A DNA stretch of 64,000 nucleotides from JAYSYM01 sp964543475 (GTDB lineage Bacteria; Bdellovibrionota; Bdellovibrionia; Bdellovibrionales; JAMPXM01), in assembly GCA_964543475.1 (NCBI GenBank), contig CAZIYJ010000006.1, positions 1 through 64,000 of the forward strand. Direction: 5' to 3'. Made by a program: the position numbers and the translations under genes. Below, in pieces: positions 17,676-26,700 of this stretch (position 1 is the stretch's first letter; each line of letters opens with the position of its first letter). The notes beneath the pieces were generated by a model that was not told where the DNA came from, did no database searches, and saw only the letters and a list, made by a program, of their open reading frames with translations.

Positions 17676-17982
17676 TGTAGCACCTGCCGTTATGTTAAGT
17701 ATAAAACCTCGGCAGTCATGTCGGCTATGGGCCACTTGAGAAAAAAGATCGACTAAAGTTCAAACAGTCAGGGTCTAATGCCGAAAAGAAAGTAGTGCAT
17801 TCAGTTTGGTAGCAGTCTACTCTGAATGAGTACCGCAACGAAAAGCCCTTTTGGGCATCCTTAGTTTTCGTTTTTAGTTTCAGTCTTTGTTTAGCCTTAG
17901 TTTTCGTTAAGAAAAGTCTCCGCAAGTTAAAGTCTGATGTCGATTGTCCATCGTTTTGAATCTTTTCATCGAGGAGTCGTTC
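17676..17982. other. 307-bp intergenic region between divergent genes
   Basis: No coding sequence is supported. It holds a 14-base direct repeat, CCTTAGTTTTCGTT, at 17859-17872 and 17895-17908 (36-base periodicity), inside a T-rich stretch upstream of the FKBP gene, and a short GCCC/GGGC hairpin near 17845-17856. The repeats could be regulator sites or an AT-rich promoter element. Confidence 0.4.
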
Positions 17983-18459
17983 ATGGCAGCACAAGTAGTT
18001 TCATTTAATTGCGTTTTGAAAAATGGTCTGGGTCAAGTGATTAGCAATACTTCAAATCGAGAAGTGTTAACTTCGACAGGTCAGTATAGTCAGCTTAAGG
18101 CATTGTCCACAGCGCTCGAGAATTTGCGACCGGGAGAAAAGCGCACAGTTCGAATCAAGGCCCAAGATGCTTACGGATTTTATGATCCAAAACTTTCGTT
18201 CACGCGTTTGCGAAAAGAACTTGAGGGTGGCGACGAGCTAAAGCTCGGCGAAGCGATTAAATACTTGAAAGATGGCGCGCTAGCTTCGTTCAGAGTATCA
18301 GAAGCCAATTCAGTCTATGTCACCTTAGATGGAAATCATCCACTAGCGGGGCAGGACTTAGTTTTTGAAATTGAGGCAACTGAAGCAAGAGAAGCAAGAG
18401 AAGCAATGCCCGAAGAAGTTTTCGAGACTCTCAACGAAAGCGCCACCTACCTCCATTAG
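17983..18459 (+). CDS. FKBP-type peptidyl-prolyl isomerase, SlyD-like
   Basis: A cytoplasmic isomerase/chaperone of 158 residues. It has the SlyD arrangement: an initial FKBP strand (VSFNCVLKNGLGQVI), LENLRPGEKRTV, AQDAYGFYDP, a short insert-in-flap segment, and LDGNHPLAGQDLVFEIEA closing the fold. The metal-binding His-rich tail of E. coli SlyD is absent. ATG 17983 is chosen because GAGGAG lies 6 nt upstream. The stop overlaps the convergent fabH stop by 4 nt. Confidence 0.82.
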   Translation: MAAQVVSFNCVLKNGLGQVISNTSNREVLTSTGQYSQLKALSTALENLRPGEKRTVRIKAQDAYGFYDPKLSFTRLRKELEGGDELKLGEAIKYLKDGALASFRVSEANSVYVTLDGNHPLAGQDLVFEIEATEAREAREAMPEEVFETLNESATYLH

Positions 18460-19430
18460 TATTCGAGAACGGCGGCGCCGTAAGTGATTCCGGCGCCGAA
18501 AGCTGCCATTAAAACTTTATCGCCACGGCGAATTTTTCCGGATTCAACATATTGAGAGAGTGCGAGCGGGATTGATGCTGAAGATGTGTTGCCAGTTGTC
18601 GCGATGTTGTTGGCGATTTGATCTGAACGTAAGCCCAGCGTGTCGGCAACAGCTTCCATAATTCTTTGATTGGCTTGATGTGGAATGAACCAGTCAATAT
18701 CGCTGATTTGAAGACCAGCTTTTTCAACTACAATTTGTGAACTCTCGCTCAGCATTCGCACTGCATGCTTGAAGACCTCTCGGCCTCGCATTTCGATGTA
18801 AGCCGTTTCGTGAGATTGAGTTCGATCAAAAGGACTATGGGGACGCGGATTTTTCATTGTGAGCAGATCGCCTAAGTTTCCGTTAGACGCTAAGTGTGAG
18901 GCAAATTTGGTACTCGATTCATTGCGACGCCCAAGCAAAACTGCTCCGGCTCCATCTCCAAAAAGAATACAAGTTTCGCGGTCGCGATAGTCAGTGATAC
19001 GAGAGAGTGTCTCAGCACCGATAACCAATACGTTGTCGAGATTTTGCGATGTCATTAACCCGTCAGCAACACTGAGAGCGTAAACAAATCCTGAGCATGC
19101 GGCTCCAATATCAAAAGCAAATGCTTTATGAGCTCCTAGCTTTCGCTGCAATATGCATGAAGCTTGAGGCATGACGGCATCGGGAGTTACGGTCGCAAAG
19201 ATAATTGCTTGAACCGAATCGGCGCTAACGCCCGCCATTTCGAGGGCTTTTTTTGCGGCCTCAAAAGCTAAATCAGTGGCGAACTGTTCGGGGTCGGCAA
19301 TATGGCGTTGTTTGATTCCTGTCCGTTCCAAAATCCATTGGTCGGAAGTATCAACTAACTTCTCTAAGTCAGAATTTAAAATCGTCTTGGTGGGAAGATA
19401 ATGGCCAAGCCCTTTAATAAACGACGACAA
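18456..19430 (-). CDS. fabH: 3-oxoacyl-ACP synthase III
   Basis: Initiates type II fatty acid synthesis by condensing acetyl-CoA (or a branched starter) with malonyl-ACP. The catalytic triad is visible: Cys in GAACSGFVYAL, His in IPHQANQRI and Asn in TTGNTSSAS. Length 324 is standard. The start is TTG 19430 with AGGA 5-6 nt upstream. It follows the IF-1-like gene by 8 nt and is probably co-transcribed. It is not part of a wider fab cluster here, so it may be a secondary copy. Confidence 0.92.
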   Translation of the reverse strand: MSSFIKGLGHYLPTKTILNSDLEKLVDTSDQWILERTGIKQRHIADPEQFATDLAFEAAKKALEMAGVSADSVQAIIFATVTPDAVMPQASCILQRKLGAHKAFAFDIGAACSGFVYALSVADGLMTSQNLDNVLVIGAETLSRITDYRDRETCILFGDGAGAVLLGRRNESSTKFASHLASNGNLGDLLTMKNPRPHSPFDRTQSHETAYIEMRGREVFKHAVRMLSESSQIVVEKAGLQISDIDWFIPHQANQRIMEAVADTLGLRSDQIANNIATTGNTSSASIPLALSQYVESGKIRRGDKVLMAAFGAGITYGAAVLEY

Positions 19431-19438
19431 AGCTGATC

Positions 19439-19660
19439 CTAAATTTTATGCCTGTGAAGAATTAATCCATGACCGATATCATAAGGCGAAAAGCCAACAG
19501 TGACACGGTCTCCGACAACCACTTTGATTCGAAATTTCACCATTTTGCCACAAAGTTTAGCGGTTACTGGGGCGCCGTTGTCGAGCGTGATGCCGTAACG
19601 ACCGCCGCCATTGATGCCTGTAATTTTACCTTCTAACGAAGCGAGATCGTCTTTGGCCAT
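19439..19660 (-). CDS. infA: Translation initiation factor IF-1 paralogue
   Basis: A 73-residue OB-fold S1-type protein beginning MAKDDLASLEGKI and retaining the IF-1 pattern LDNG..VTA..CGKM..FRI.V..GD.VTV..SPYD...G.I..R. It is more divergent than typical housekeeping IF-1, particularly near the loop GINGGGRYG. GGAG 6 nt upstream supports ATG 19660. It is directly upstream of fabH rather than in a ribosomal operon, so it could be an accessory copy; whether another infA exists cannot be judged from this window. Confidence 0.82.
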   Translation of the reverse strand: MAKDDLASLEGKITGINGGGRYGITLDNGAPVTAKLCGKMVKFRIKVVVGDRVTVGFSPYDIGHGLILHRHKI

Positions 19661-19915
19661 TGCTAACTCCTTCAAAGGCTTGGATAATCTGGAGGATCCA
19701 GATGACCATTTTCAGCTAATTGAGATGCGCCACAGTAGCACGTATGTCGGGGATTGAGTCCTTTATTACATGGGCCCAAAGGCAAAAAATGAAGAATGAT
19801 TGATTTTGCGAATCAAGTGCTTTAGCTTGGCCTCAGAAGTTCAATGTCCTGTCCTGAGTCCTAGTGCATTCCGCCCTTGTCCTCTGACGGCACCCAAGCC
19901 TTTCGGAGGTTATAT

Positions 19916-20269
19916 ATGGGTAAGAAACTTTACGTAGGAAATCTTCCTTTTTCAGCAACAGATCAGGTTCTAACTGAGACATTCGCAGAATGTGGAACAG
20001 TAGAATCAGCAAAGATCATCATGGACCGTGATTCTGGTCGCAGCAAAGGCTTCGGATTCGTTGAAATGTCTTCTGATTCAGAAGCAGCAGCAGCGATCGA
20101 GAAGTTCAACGGCGCTGACTGGGAAGGTCGCGCAATGACAGTTAACGAAGCTCGTCCACAAGCTCCACGCGATTCTCGCGGCGGTGGCGGTGGTGGTGGC
20201 GGCGGCTTCCGCGGCGGTGGCGGCGGCGGTGGCGGACGTGGCGGCGGCGGCGGCGGATCTCGCTGGTAG
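19916..20269 (+). CDS. Glycine-rich RRM RNA-binding protein
   Basis: A single RNA recognition motif of about 80 residues followed by a Gly/Arg tail, 117 residues in total. RNP2 is LYVGNL (residues 4-9) and RNP1 is KGFGFVEM (about residue 43). The tail is runs of Gly broken by Arg and Phe, as in cyanobacterial Rbp and plant GRP proteins, where it aids RNA binding and cold response. GGAGG lies 6 nt upstream of ATG 19916. The gene has a gap of 255 bp upstream, so a long leader is possible, and a strong terminator downstream. Confidence 0.9.
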   Translation: MGKKLYVGNLPFSATDQVLTETFAECGTVESAKIIMDRDSGRSKGFGFVEMSSDSEAAAAIEKFNGADWEGRAMTVNEARPQAPRDSRGGGGGGGGGFRGGGGGGGGRGGGGGGSRW

Positions 20270-20329
20270 TCGATCACTGTTAGCGTTTCGCCAACGGCGA
20301 ACAACACTAACAACTTATTTAGTTATCTG

Positions 20330-20362
20330 AAAAAGGCGCTTCGAAAGAGGCGCCTTTTTTTT
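20330..20362 (+). terminator. Rho-independent terminator of the RRM gene
   Basis: A perfect 10-bp stem, AAAAAGGCGC/GCGCCTTTTT, with a 10-base loop runs into eight T residues (20355-20362). A second small hairpin, TTCGCC-AAC-GGCGAA, lies at 20287-20301 between the stop and this terminator. Confidence 0.9.
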
Positions 20363-20376
20363 GGTTTTTTAAGGAG

Positions 20377-22440
20377 ATGTTTACGGTTCTTAAAGAATCC
20401 CAAGAGCGTACAGTTTACGATTGTGTTAACTTACCCCACTTCGATCCGGAGAACCTTTTGTTTTCAGAGTGGCTTGCGAAATTGTTTTCACAAAAAAAGA
20501 CTCTAGTTTTAGAAGCTGCTGCAGTGGAGCTTGAGAGTACTTCTATTCTCGAAAATGCCCTCGATGCAGTTGTCGGAGTCGATGAGCAAAATCGGGTGAT
20601 TTTTTGGAATGTCCACGCTGAGGCGATTTTCGGTTGGTCAAAAAAAGAGATGCTTGGTCAAGATATGACAGAGCACATCGTGCCTAATGAGTATCGCAAG
20701 AGACATCGCGAAGGTATGAAGCGATTTATAGAAACTGGAATTCCAAAAATACAAAATAGGCGCATCGAAATTCCGGGTCTACATCGATCGGGAAAGGTAT
20801 TTCCGATGGAGCTAACTGTTTCTTCGGTGCTGAGCAATGGTCATTTCCGTTTCTATTCTTTTATGCGGGATGTTTCTGAGCAGAAACGCGCAATCGAACA
20901 ACTTAAAGAGAGATCAATCGACTTAAAGGTAAAGAGCGATGCTCTTGAAAATAGTTTAAATGGTTTTGACATTATCAATCACGAAGGAAAGTTCATTTAC
21001 CTCAACAACGCTTACTTAAAAATGTGGGGCTATGAATCAAAAGATGAGGTGCTCGGAACTTCTCCTGCAAGTCACTGTGCAGACCCACAAACTCCTATTA
21101 AAATTATGACGGCTTTAAAAACAACAGGCGAGTGTGACATCGAGTTTGTTGCCAAAAGAAAAGATGGTTCACTGTTTGATGTCAGGATGCTTGCCTTCTT
21201 AGCGCATGATCCGGCAGGGCAAGAGATTTATCCCTCAACTTCAATTGATATTAGTGAGCAGAAGAATCTGGTTAGAAGCCTCGATGAGTCAAAGCGCGAG
21301 GCTGAACGAGCAAACGATCTAAAGTCTGCGTTTTTAGCGAATATGTCGCACGAGATACGTACTCCGCTCGGGGCTTTACTTGGCTTCGCTGATTTACTTC
21401 GAGATCCCGGGCTTTCGCGTGCGGAGCAGGCGAGTTACGTGGATATCCTGATGCGAAATGGCCAAAGTCTTTCGGGCATTATAAATGACATCCTTGATCT
21501 TTCAAAAGTAGAGGCCGGTCATCTTACTCTTGAGTACGCTGAGTGCTCACCAGAAGATGTTGCTCAAGATGTAATTTCTCTTTTGCGAGTGAGAGCAAAG
21601 GAGAAAGGTTTAGTTTTAGAGTATTCTCACGACAATGCATCTGCTGAGAACATGGTGACAGATGCTCTGCGAATGCGCCAAGTTCTGCTTAACCTTATAA
21701 GTAACGCAATTAAATTCACTCCTCATGGAACTGTTCGGCTAAAGAGCTATGGTTGCGAAAGCGATGATGGCAAGCCCGCAATCTGTTTTGAAGTGTGTGA
21801 CACGGGAATAGGGATACCGCTTGAGCATCAGTCTCGAGTTTTTGAAATGTTCGTGCAAGGTGATGGTTCGATGGCTCGTCGTTTCGGGGGCACGGGGTTA
21901 GGTCTGTCGCTCTCTCGTCGTTTGGCACGTGCCTTAGGAGGCGACGTTCAGCTTCTGAGTTCAGAAGTCGGTAAAGGGTCAACGTTCCTGGTAAAATTTG
22001 TCGATCAAAAAGAAATTAAGACCGTGCAGTCCTATTTTAAAAAAGAAGAAGCACGGGAGCCAGGTGCAGACGCTCTCAATGGGCTTCGCATTCTTGTGGT
22101 CGATGACTCTCCTGATAATCAGTCATTGATTTGGCACTATCTTACGAAGAGAGGTGCGCTCGTCGAGTCAGCCGAAAACGGATTGATTGGATATAAAAAG
22201 GCGCTTCGAGAAAACTTCGATTTAGTATTGATGGATATTCAAATGCCCGAGATGGATGGATACACAGCTACACAACGTCTACGAGAGGCGGGCTACCAAA
22301 AACCTATCGTTGCTTTAACGGCTCACGTTTTGAGTGATGTTCGGCAAAAGTGTCTGAATGTTGGTTGCACTAGTCATCTTCCAAAACCAATCAACCCAAA
22401 GTTGTTGATTGCCACGATTGCAGAGCTAACCGGCCGCTAA
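20377..22440 (+). CDS. PAS-PAS hybrid histidine kinase
   Basis: A 687-residue cytoplasmic kinase. Two PAS domains (about residues 55-170 and 185-300), a HisKA domain (FLANMSHEIRTPLG, about 325), HATPase_c (NLISNAIKFTP, GTGLGLSLSRRLA) and a receiver with Asp in LVLMDIQMPEMDGYT are all intact. ATG 20377 is immediately preceded by AAGGAG with no spacer, which is unfavourable, so the real start might lie further inside, but no better signal is seen. It begins only 15 nt after the RRM terminator, so read-through or a promoter within that terminator is needed. Confidence 0.85.
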   Translation: MFTVLKESQERTVYDCVNLPHFDPENLLFSEWLAKLFSQKKTLVLEAAAVELESTSILENALDAVVGVDEQNRVIFWNVHAEAIFGWSKKEMLGQDMTEHIVPNEYRKRHREGMKRFIETGIPKIQNRRIEIPGLHRSGKVFPMELTVSSVLSNGHFRFYSFMRDVSEQKRAIEQLKERSIDLKVKSDALENSLNGFDIINHEGKFIYLNNAYLKMWGYESKDEVLGTSPASHCADPQTPIKIMTALKTTGECDIEFVAKRKDGSLFDVRMLAFLAHDPAGQEIYPSTSIDISEQKNLVRSLDESKREAERANDLKSAFLANMSHEIRTPLGALLGFADLLRDPGLSRAEQASYVDILMRNGQSLSGIINDILDLSKVEAGHLTLEYAECSPEDVAQDVISLLRVRAKEKGLVLEYSHDNASAENMVTDALRMRQVLLNLISNAIKFTPHGTVRLKSYGCESDDGKPAICFEVCDTGIGIPLEHQSRVFEMFVQGDGSMARRFGGTGLGLSLSRRLARALGGDVQLLSSEVGKGSTFLVKFVDQKEIKTVQSYFKKEEAREPGADALNGLRILVVDDSPDNQSLIWHYLTKRGALVESAENGLIGYKKALRENFDLVLMDIQMPEMDGYTATQRLREAGYQKPIVALTAHVLSDVRQKCLNVGCTSHLPKPINPKLLIATIAELTGR

Positions 22441-22451
22441 GCTCACATAAA

Positions 22452-22477
22452 AAAAGCCACCTTGTAAGGTGGCTTTT
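22452..22477. terminator. Bidirectional terminator between convergent genes
   Basis: AAAAGCCACC and GGTGGCTTTT form a stem around a short loop. The T-run is longer on the minus strand (seven T residues), so it best serves the metalloprotease gene but probably also ends the hybrid kinase transcript. Confidence 0.85.
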
Positions 22478-22509
22478 CAAATTAGCCTAAATAAATTTAG
22501 GAAATCGAT

Positions 22510-23520
22510 TTAGTAAACTACTGACGGTGCTTTACAGAACGGAAGTGATGGAATCACTTGGCAAGCAGCTTCACAAGCTTCATCGCTACCGAGTGGGCAT
22601 GAAGATTGATCGCCTCCTCCGCCGCCGCCAGTGTCAGCTTTTGCTTTGAACCAGCAAGACGGACGGAAACCTAAAGCATCAACGCCCTCAACGCACGAAC
22701 CAGCTTTGTAGTCCTTGTCGTCAGTTGATGTAGCAAGTGGTGCTTGGCAAAGTGTTCCGGCAAGGTATGTGTCCATGCGGCACTGAGTAGCAGGGTGGTT
22801 ATCGTTCGTCTTTGATACTGCTTTTGTATCAGGTGTTGCGTAGCTAGGTTTAACAGTTTCTTTTCTCAAAGCTTGGAAAAGATATGCAACTGATTGGCCA
22901 GCTAGGCTGATTCGTTCGCAAAGTGCTTGCTCAGAAGCTGAAGCAAATTGTTTTGCACAAAGCTCTTTCGCTAATGGCTCGACATCACGAGTAGAAACGA
23001 TTGCTGCATTGTCTTCGTCAGCAAAGAATTGGCGTAAACACTTAAGACCAGCGAAGTAATCTGATCCACCTTCGTTTGTAGCCCAAGCATTCATTCCCAA
23101 AAAGCTGCTAACTTTTGGAGCGCCACCGATGTGGTGACCAATTTCGTGACAAATTACGAGAGCGAAACCTTCTGGCGTGATGTCTTGGTGGCGAGCTAAG
23201 CCGCCGTACATGTTCACAACCCAAGTTGTCTGCATCTGTTGCGCGCTCGCGTTGACTGTTGCATCTGTCCAGAGGCGGTTAACTTTTAAAGTGGCGCCTT
23301 TTGCTTTGAATACGTCAGTGTACAGAGCTTCAGCACGGTCGATCGCCGCGTTGAATTGTGCCTCTGTTAGGCCGCCGTTATTCATAACTCCGAACATTGT
23401 TTTTCCGACCGGAATTTTCAGGTCGTTCTCTGGTACAAATCCTTCGCATAAGTGATTAGAACTGTTGGCACCAGTTGCGAACACAAGTACAAGTGCCGAA
23501 AGCATTAGCTTTAATTTCAT
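22510..23520 (-). CDS. Secreted zinc metalloprotease-like protein
   Basis: A 336-residue exported protein. A signal peptide spans residues 1 to about 20, and the zinc motif HEIGHH occurs near residue 130 in VICHEIGHHIGG, with a possible glutamate ligand in NEGGSDYFAG about 30 residues later. The C-terminal half is rich in paired cysteines and contains a short Gly run. The start is ATG 23520, preceded by a G-rich ribosome site. It resembles gluzincin-type proteases, but the exact family is not recognised. Predatory bacteria export many proteases; a role in prey digestion is inference. Confidence 0.7.
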   Translation of the reverse strand: MKLKLMLSALVLVFATGANSSNHLCEGFVPENDLKIPVGKTMFGVMNNGGLTEAQFNAAIDRAEALYTDVFKAKGATLKVNRLWTDATVNASAQQMQTTWVVNMYGGLARHQDITPEGFALVICHEIGHHIGGAPKVSSFLGMNAWATNEGGSDYFAGLKCLRQFFADEDNAAIVSTRDVEPLAKELCAKQFASASEQALCERISLAGQSVAYLFQALRKETVKPSYATPDTKAVSKTNDNHPATQCRMDTYLAGTLCQAPLATSTDDKDYKAGSCVEGVDALGFRPSCWFKAKADTGGGGGGDQSSCPLGSDEACEAACQVIPSLPFCKAPSVVY

Positions 23521-23787
23521 TATCCCCCCCAAATTTTGAACCCGATTCCTTCGGGTTGCTGGAGAAAAGCCTAGCACTCTTTAGATGAAGGTCTAGATCG
23601 TATTAAGGTTTGCTGCTCCGCATATTGGAAGATTCTGTCTCAAAGACTGTTTGGGAATTAGCTAGAAACCTCCAAGCCTCTGTTTGGTTTTAATTCACTT
23701 TCTCAAAGTGATACGACTAGTCAGAATAATCTCTAAAAAAATCAGCGTTAAGCTTTCATGAACGTCAACTGATTCCGATACGAAAGC

Positions 23788-26700
23788 ATGACCTTGCGGA
23801 CCGTATTAGGATTGGTTCTAATTCTATTGAACTTTGGGAACGTTGCTCAAGCAGCTACGGGCCTGACTTTTCATGGTCGTATTCTTCAGTCGAACAATTC
23901 TCCTTTAACTTCAGCGAACGTTTTCTTTCACATTCAAATTCGGTCACCAGGCGCTGAAGATTGTTTGCTCTATGATGAGAGCCAAACACTCAACATGTCT
24001 GGTTCGAATGGTGTCTTCGTTTTGACAATTGGTAGCGGAACTCGTGTAGCTGCCGGCGTTGACGGCGGACACCCGATGGAAAGAGTTTTCGCAAATAGAG
24101 GAACACTTACGGTTCCAACTTGTACCTTTGGTGTATCTTACACTCCAAATATTGCAGACGGGCGAGAGCTAGTTGTTCAATTTAGTGATAACGGCGGACC
24201 TTGGCAGGCGCTCCCGACTCAGAACATCAACTTTGTTCCAATGGCAATTGAGGCGATGCAAGTCGGCGGATACGAAAAAGATCAGCTTCTTCGTGTAGCC
24301 GATGGCACTGTTGCAACAGAACTTTCAAATGCTAACTGGACAGAGCTTTGGGATTTAATCACCGGTGCTTCGACTGTTTATCAAAAAGCTGACGGTTCGA
24401 ACTTTGCTCCAACTGCGTCGGTTGATTTTAACGGACAAAAAATTATTGATCTCGCTGATCCAACGTTGGCTCAAGATGCTGCGACAAAAAATTACTCTGA
24501 CACTAAAATCGGTGGCAAAGACATTGATGTAAGTACTGTGACTAACTTAGCTGGTAACGGCCATGTTCTTTTGTGGGATCAAGCGCAGAATCGTTGGGAG
24601 ACTGGTCTTCCGAATGATTCAACCAAGCTGCCGCTTGCTGGTGGTACGATGACGGGCCCGATTAACTTGGGCGCATTTTCTGTAACAAACGTTGGTCACG
24701 TTGTGATTGCTGATCAGGGTACGATGTATCTTGGTAAGTTTAGTGCCGGTCAAGAAGCAGCACTACTATTGACTCCACTTAATAATACAACTGATCGCGG
24801 TCGAACTTGGTTTAACGTTGATACTGGCAAAATGCGCTACTGGGATGGCTTGGCTGCGCAAGATGTTGCAACGAAAGATTACGTTGATACGGCAGTAGCG
24901 GGTGCGACGGATGCATCGAAGCTTCCGCTTTTGGGTGGAACAATGGCAGGCAACATCGTGATGGGTGGAAACTCAATCACGGGACTTGCTGCACCAGCGG
25001 GTGCTAACGATGCTGTAAGAAAAGTTTATGCTGATAGCAATCTATTAGGTTTAGCTCTCGCAGCACCAGGTGCTGGTGAAGTTTTAAAATCAGTTCGTTG
25101 GAATGCAGCTGGCAACGCTTGGGAATATTTCACTCCATTTACGGCTGCTGATTTAACTCAAGCGAATGTTTTAGCAGCTCTTACTTATACTCCGGTTGAT
25201 AAAGCTGGCGACACGATGACGGGACTATTGCTATTAAGCGCTGATCCATCAAATGCTGTTGGTGCTGCGACTAAACAATATGTTGATGCCGTTGCAACAG
25301 CAGCCGCAGGCGCATATGTTCGTATCGATGGTACGACGTCGCTAACAGCTGATTGGGATTTAAACGGATTAACCGTTGGTGGCACAAGGCTCATCACAGG
25401 ACTTGATACTCCGGTAGTTGCAGATGGTGCTGCGAACAAAGCTTATGTTGATGCAAGAGAAGCAGCTGCAGTTGTTGCTGCTAACAACTACACTGACACT
25501 GAAGTTGCGACAGCGGTTGCTGACGGCGAAACTTATGCAGACGCCTCTTCTGCTGCGGCTCAAGCTGCTGCGCAAACATATGCAGATGGAAAATTAGTAA
25601 CAAAAGATTTAGCTGTTCCGGCTGCTGCACAAGATGGTCAGTCAATTCGTTGGAACGATACGACAGGTGATTGGGAGTACTTCACTGCAAGTGTAAGCAC
25701 AGGAACAGTTTCAACTGTTACTTCTGCAAACACCGACATCGCTATTACGAATAATACAACGACTCCAGAATTAACTTTAAATGTTGGTACGGGTAACAAC
25801 CAAATCGTGAAACTTAACGGCTCTGCTGAATTGCCAGCAGTAAGTGGTGTTAATTTAACGGCACTTAATGCTTCGAACATCGCTTCAGGCACTTTAGCTG
25901 ACGCTCGCTTAAGTGCAAACGTAGCTTTGACATCTTATGTTGATGCGGGTGATTTGCAGTTAGTAACTAAGGATCTTGCGATTCCAGTTGCTGGTCAAGA
26001 TGGTCAATCGATTCGCTGGAACAACACATCTGGTGACTGGGAGTACTTTACTCCTAATAGTGGAGATGGATCAGCTCTTACTAACTTAGATGCAGATAAT
26101 ATTGCTTCAGGCACTTTAGCTGATGCTCGCTTAAGTGCAAACGTTGCGTTGAAGACGTACGTTGATGCTGGCGACCTACAATTAGTAACGAAAGATTTAG
26201 CTATCCCAGTTGTTGGACAAGATGGTCAATCGATTCGTTGGAACAACACATCTGGCGATTGGGAATACTTCACTATTAATAGTGGAGATGGTTCAGCTCT
26301 TACGAACTTAGACGCAGACAACATTGCTTCAGGAACATTAAATGATGCTCGCTTAAGTGCAAACGTTGCATTGAAGTCGTACGTAGATGCTGGTGATCTT
26401 CAATTAGTAACGAAAGATTTGGCGATTCCGGCCGCTGGTCAAGACGGTCAATCAATTCGTTGGAACGATACTTCTGGCGACTGGGAATACTTCACTGCAA
26501 GCGTGAGCACGGGAACAGTTTCAACTGTTACATCTGCTAACGGTGATGCAACGATCACTAACAACACAACGACTCCTGAAATCACAATCAATACCGGTAC
26601 AGGTAACAACCAGATTGTGAAGTTAAACGGATCCGCAGAATTGCCAGCAGTGAGTGGTGTTAACTTAACCGCACTTAATGCCTCGAACATCGCTTCTGGC

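Noticed and set aside
19963..20313. Minus-strand frame of 116 codons with proline runs
   Set aside because: Antisense of the RRM gene's glycine-rich tail and terminator region.
23696..23710. Hairpin CACTTT-CTC-AAAGTG upstream of fibre 1
   Set aside because: A 6-bp stem is too short to call an operator without comparison; noted only as a possible site.
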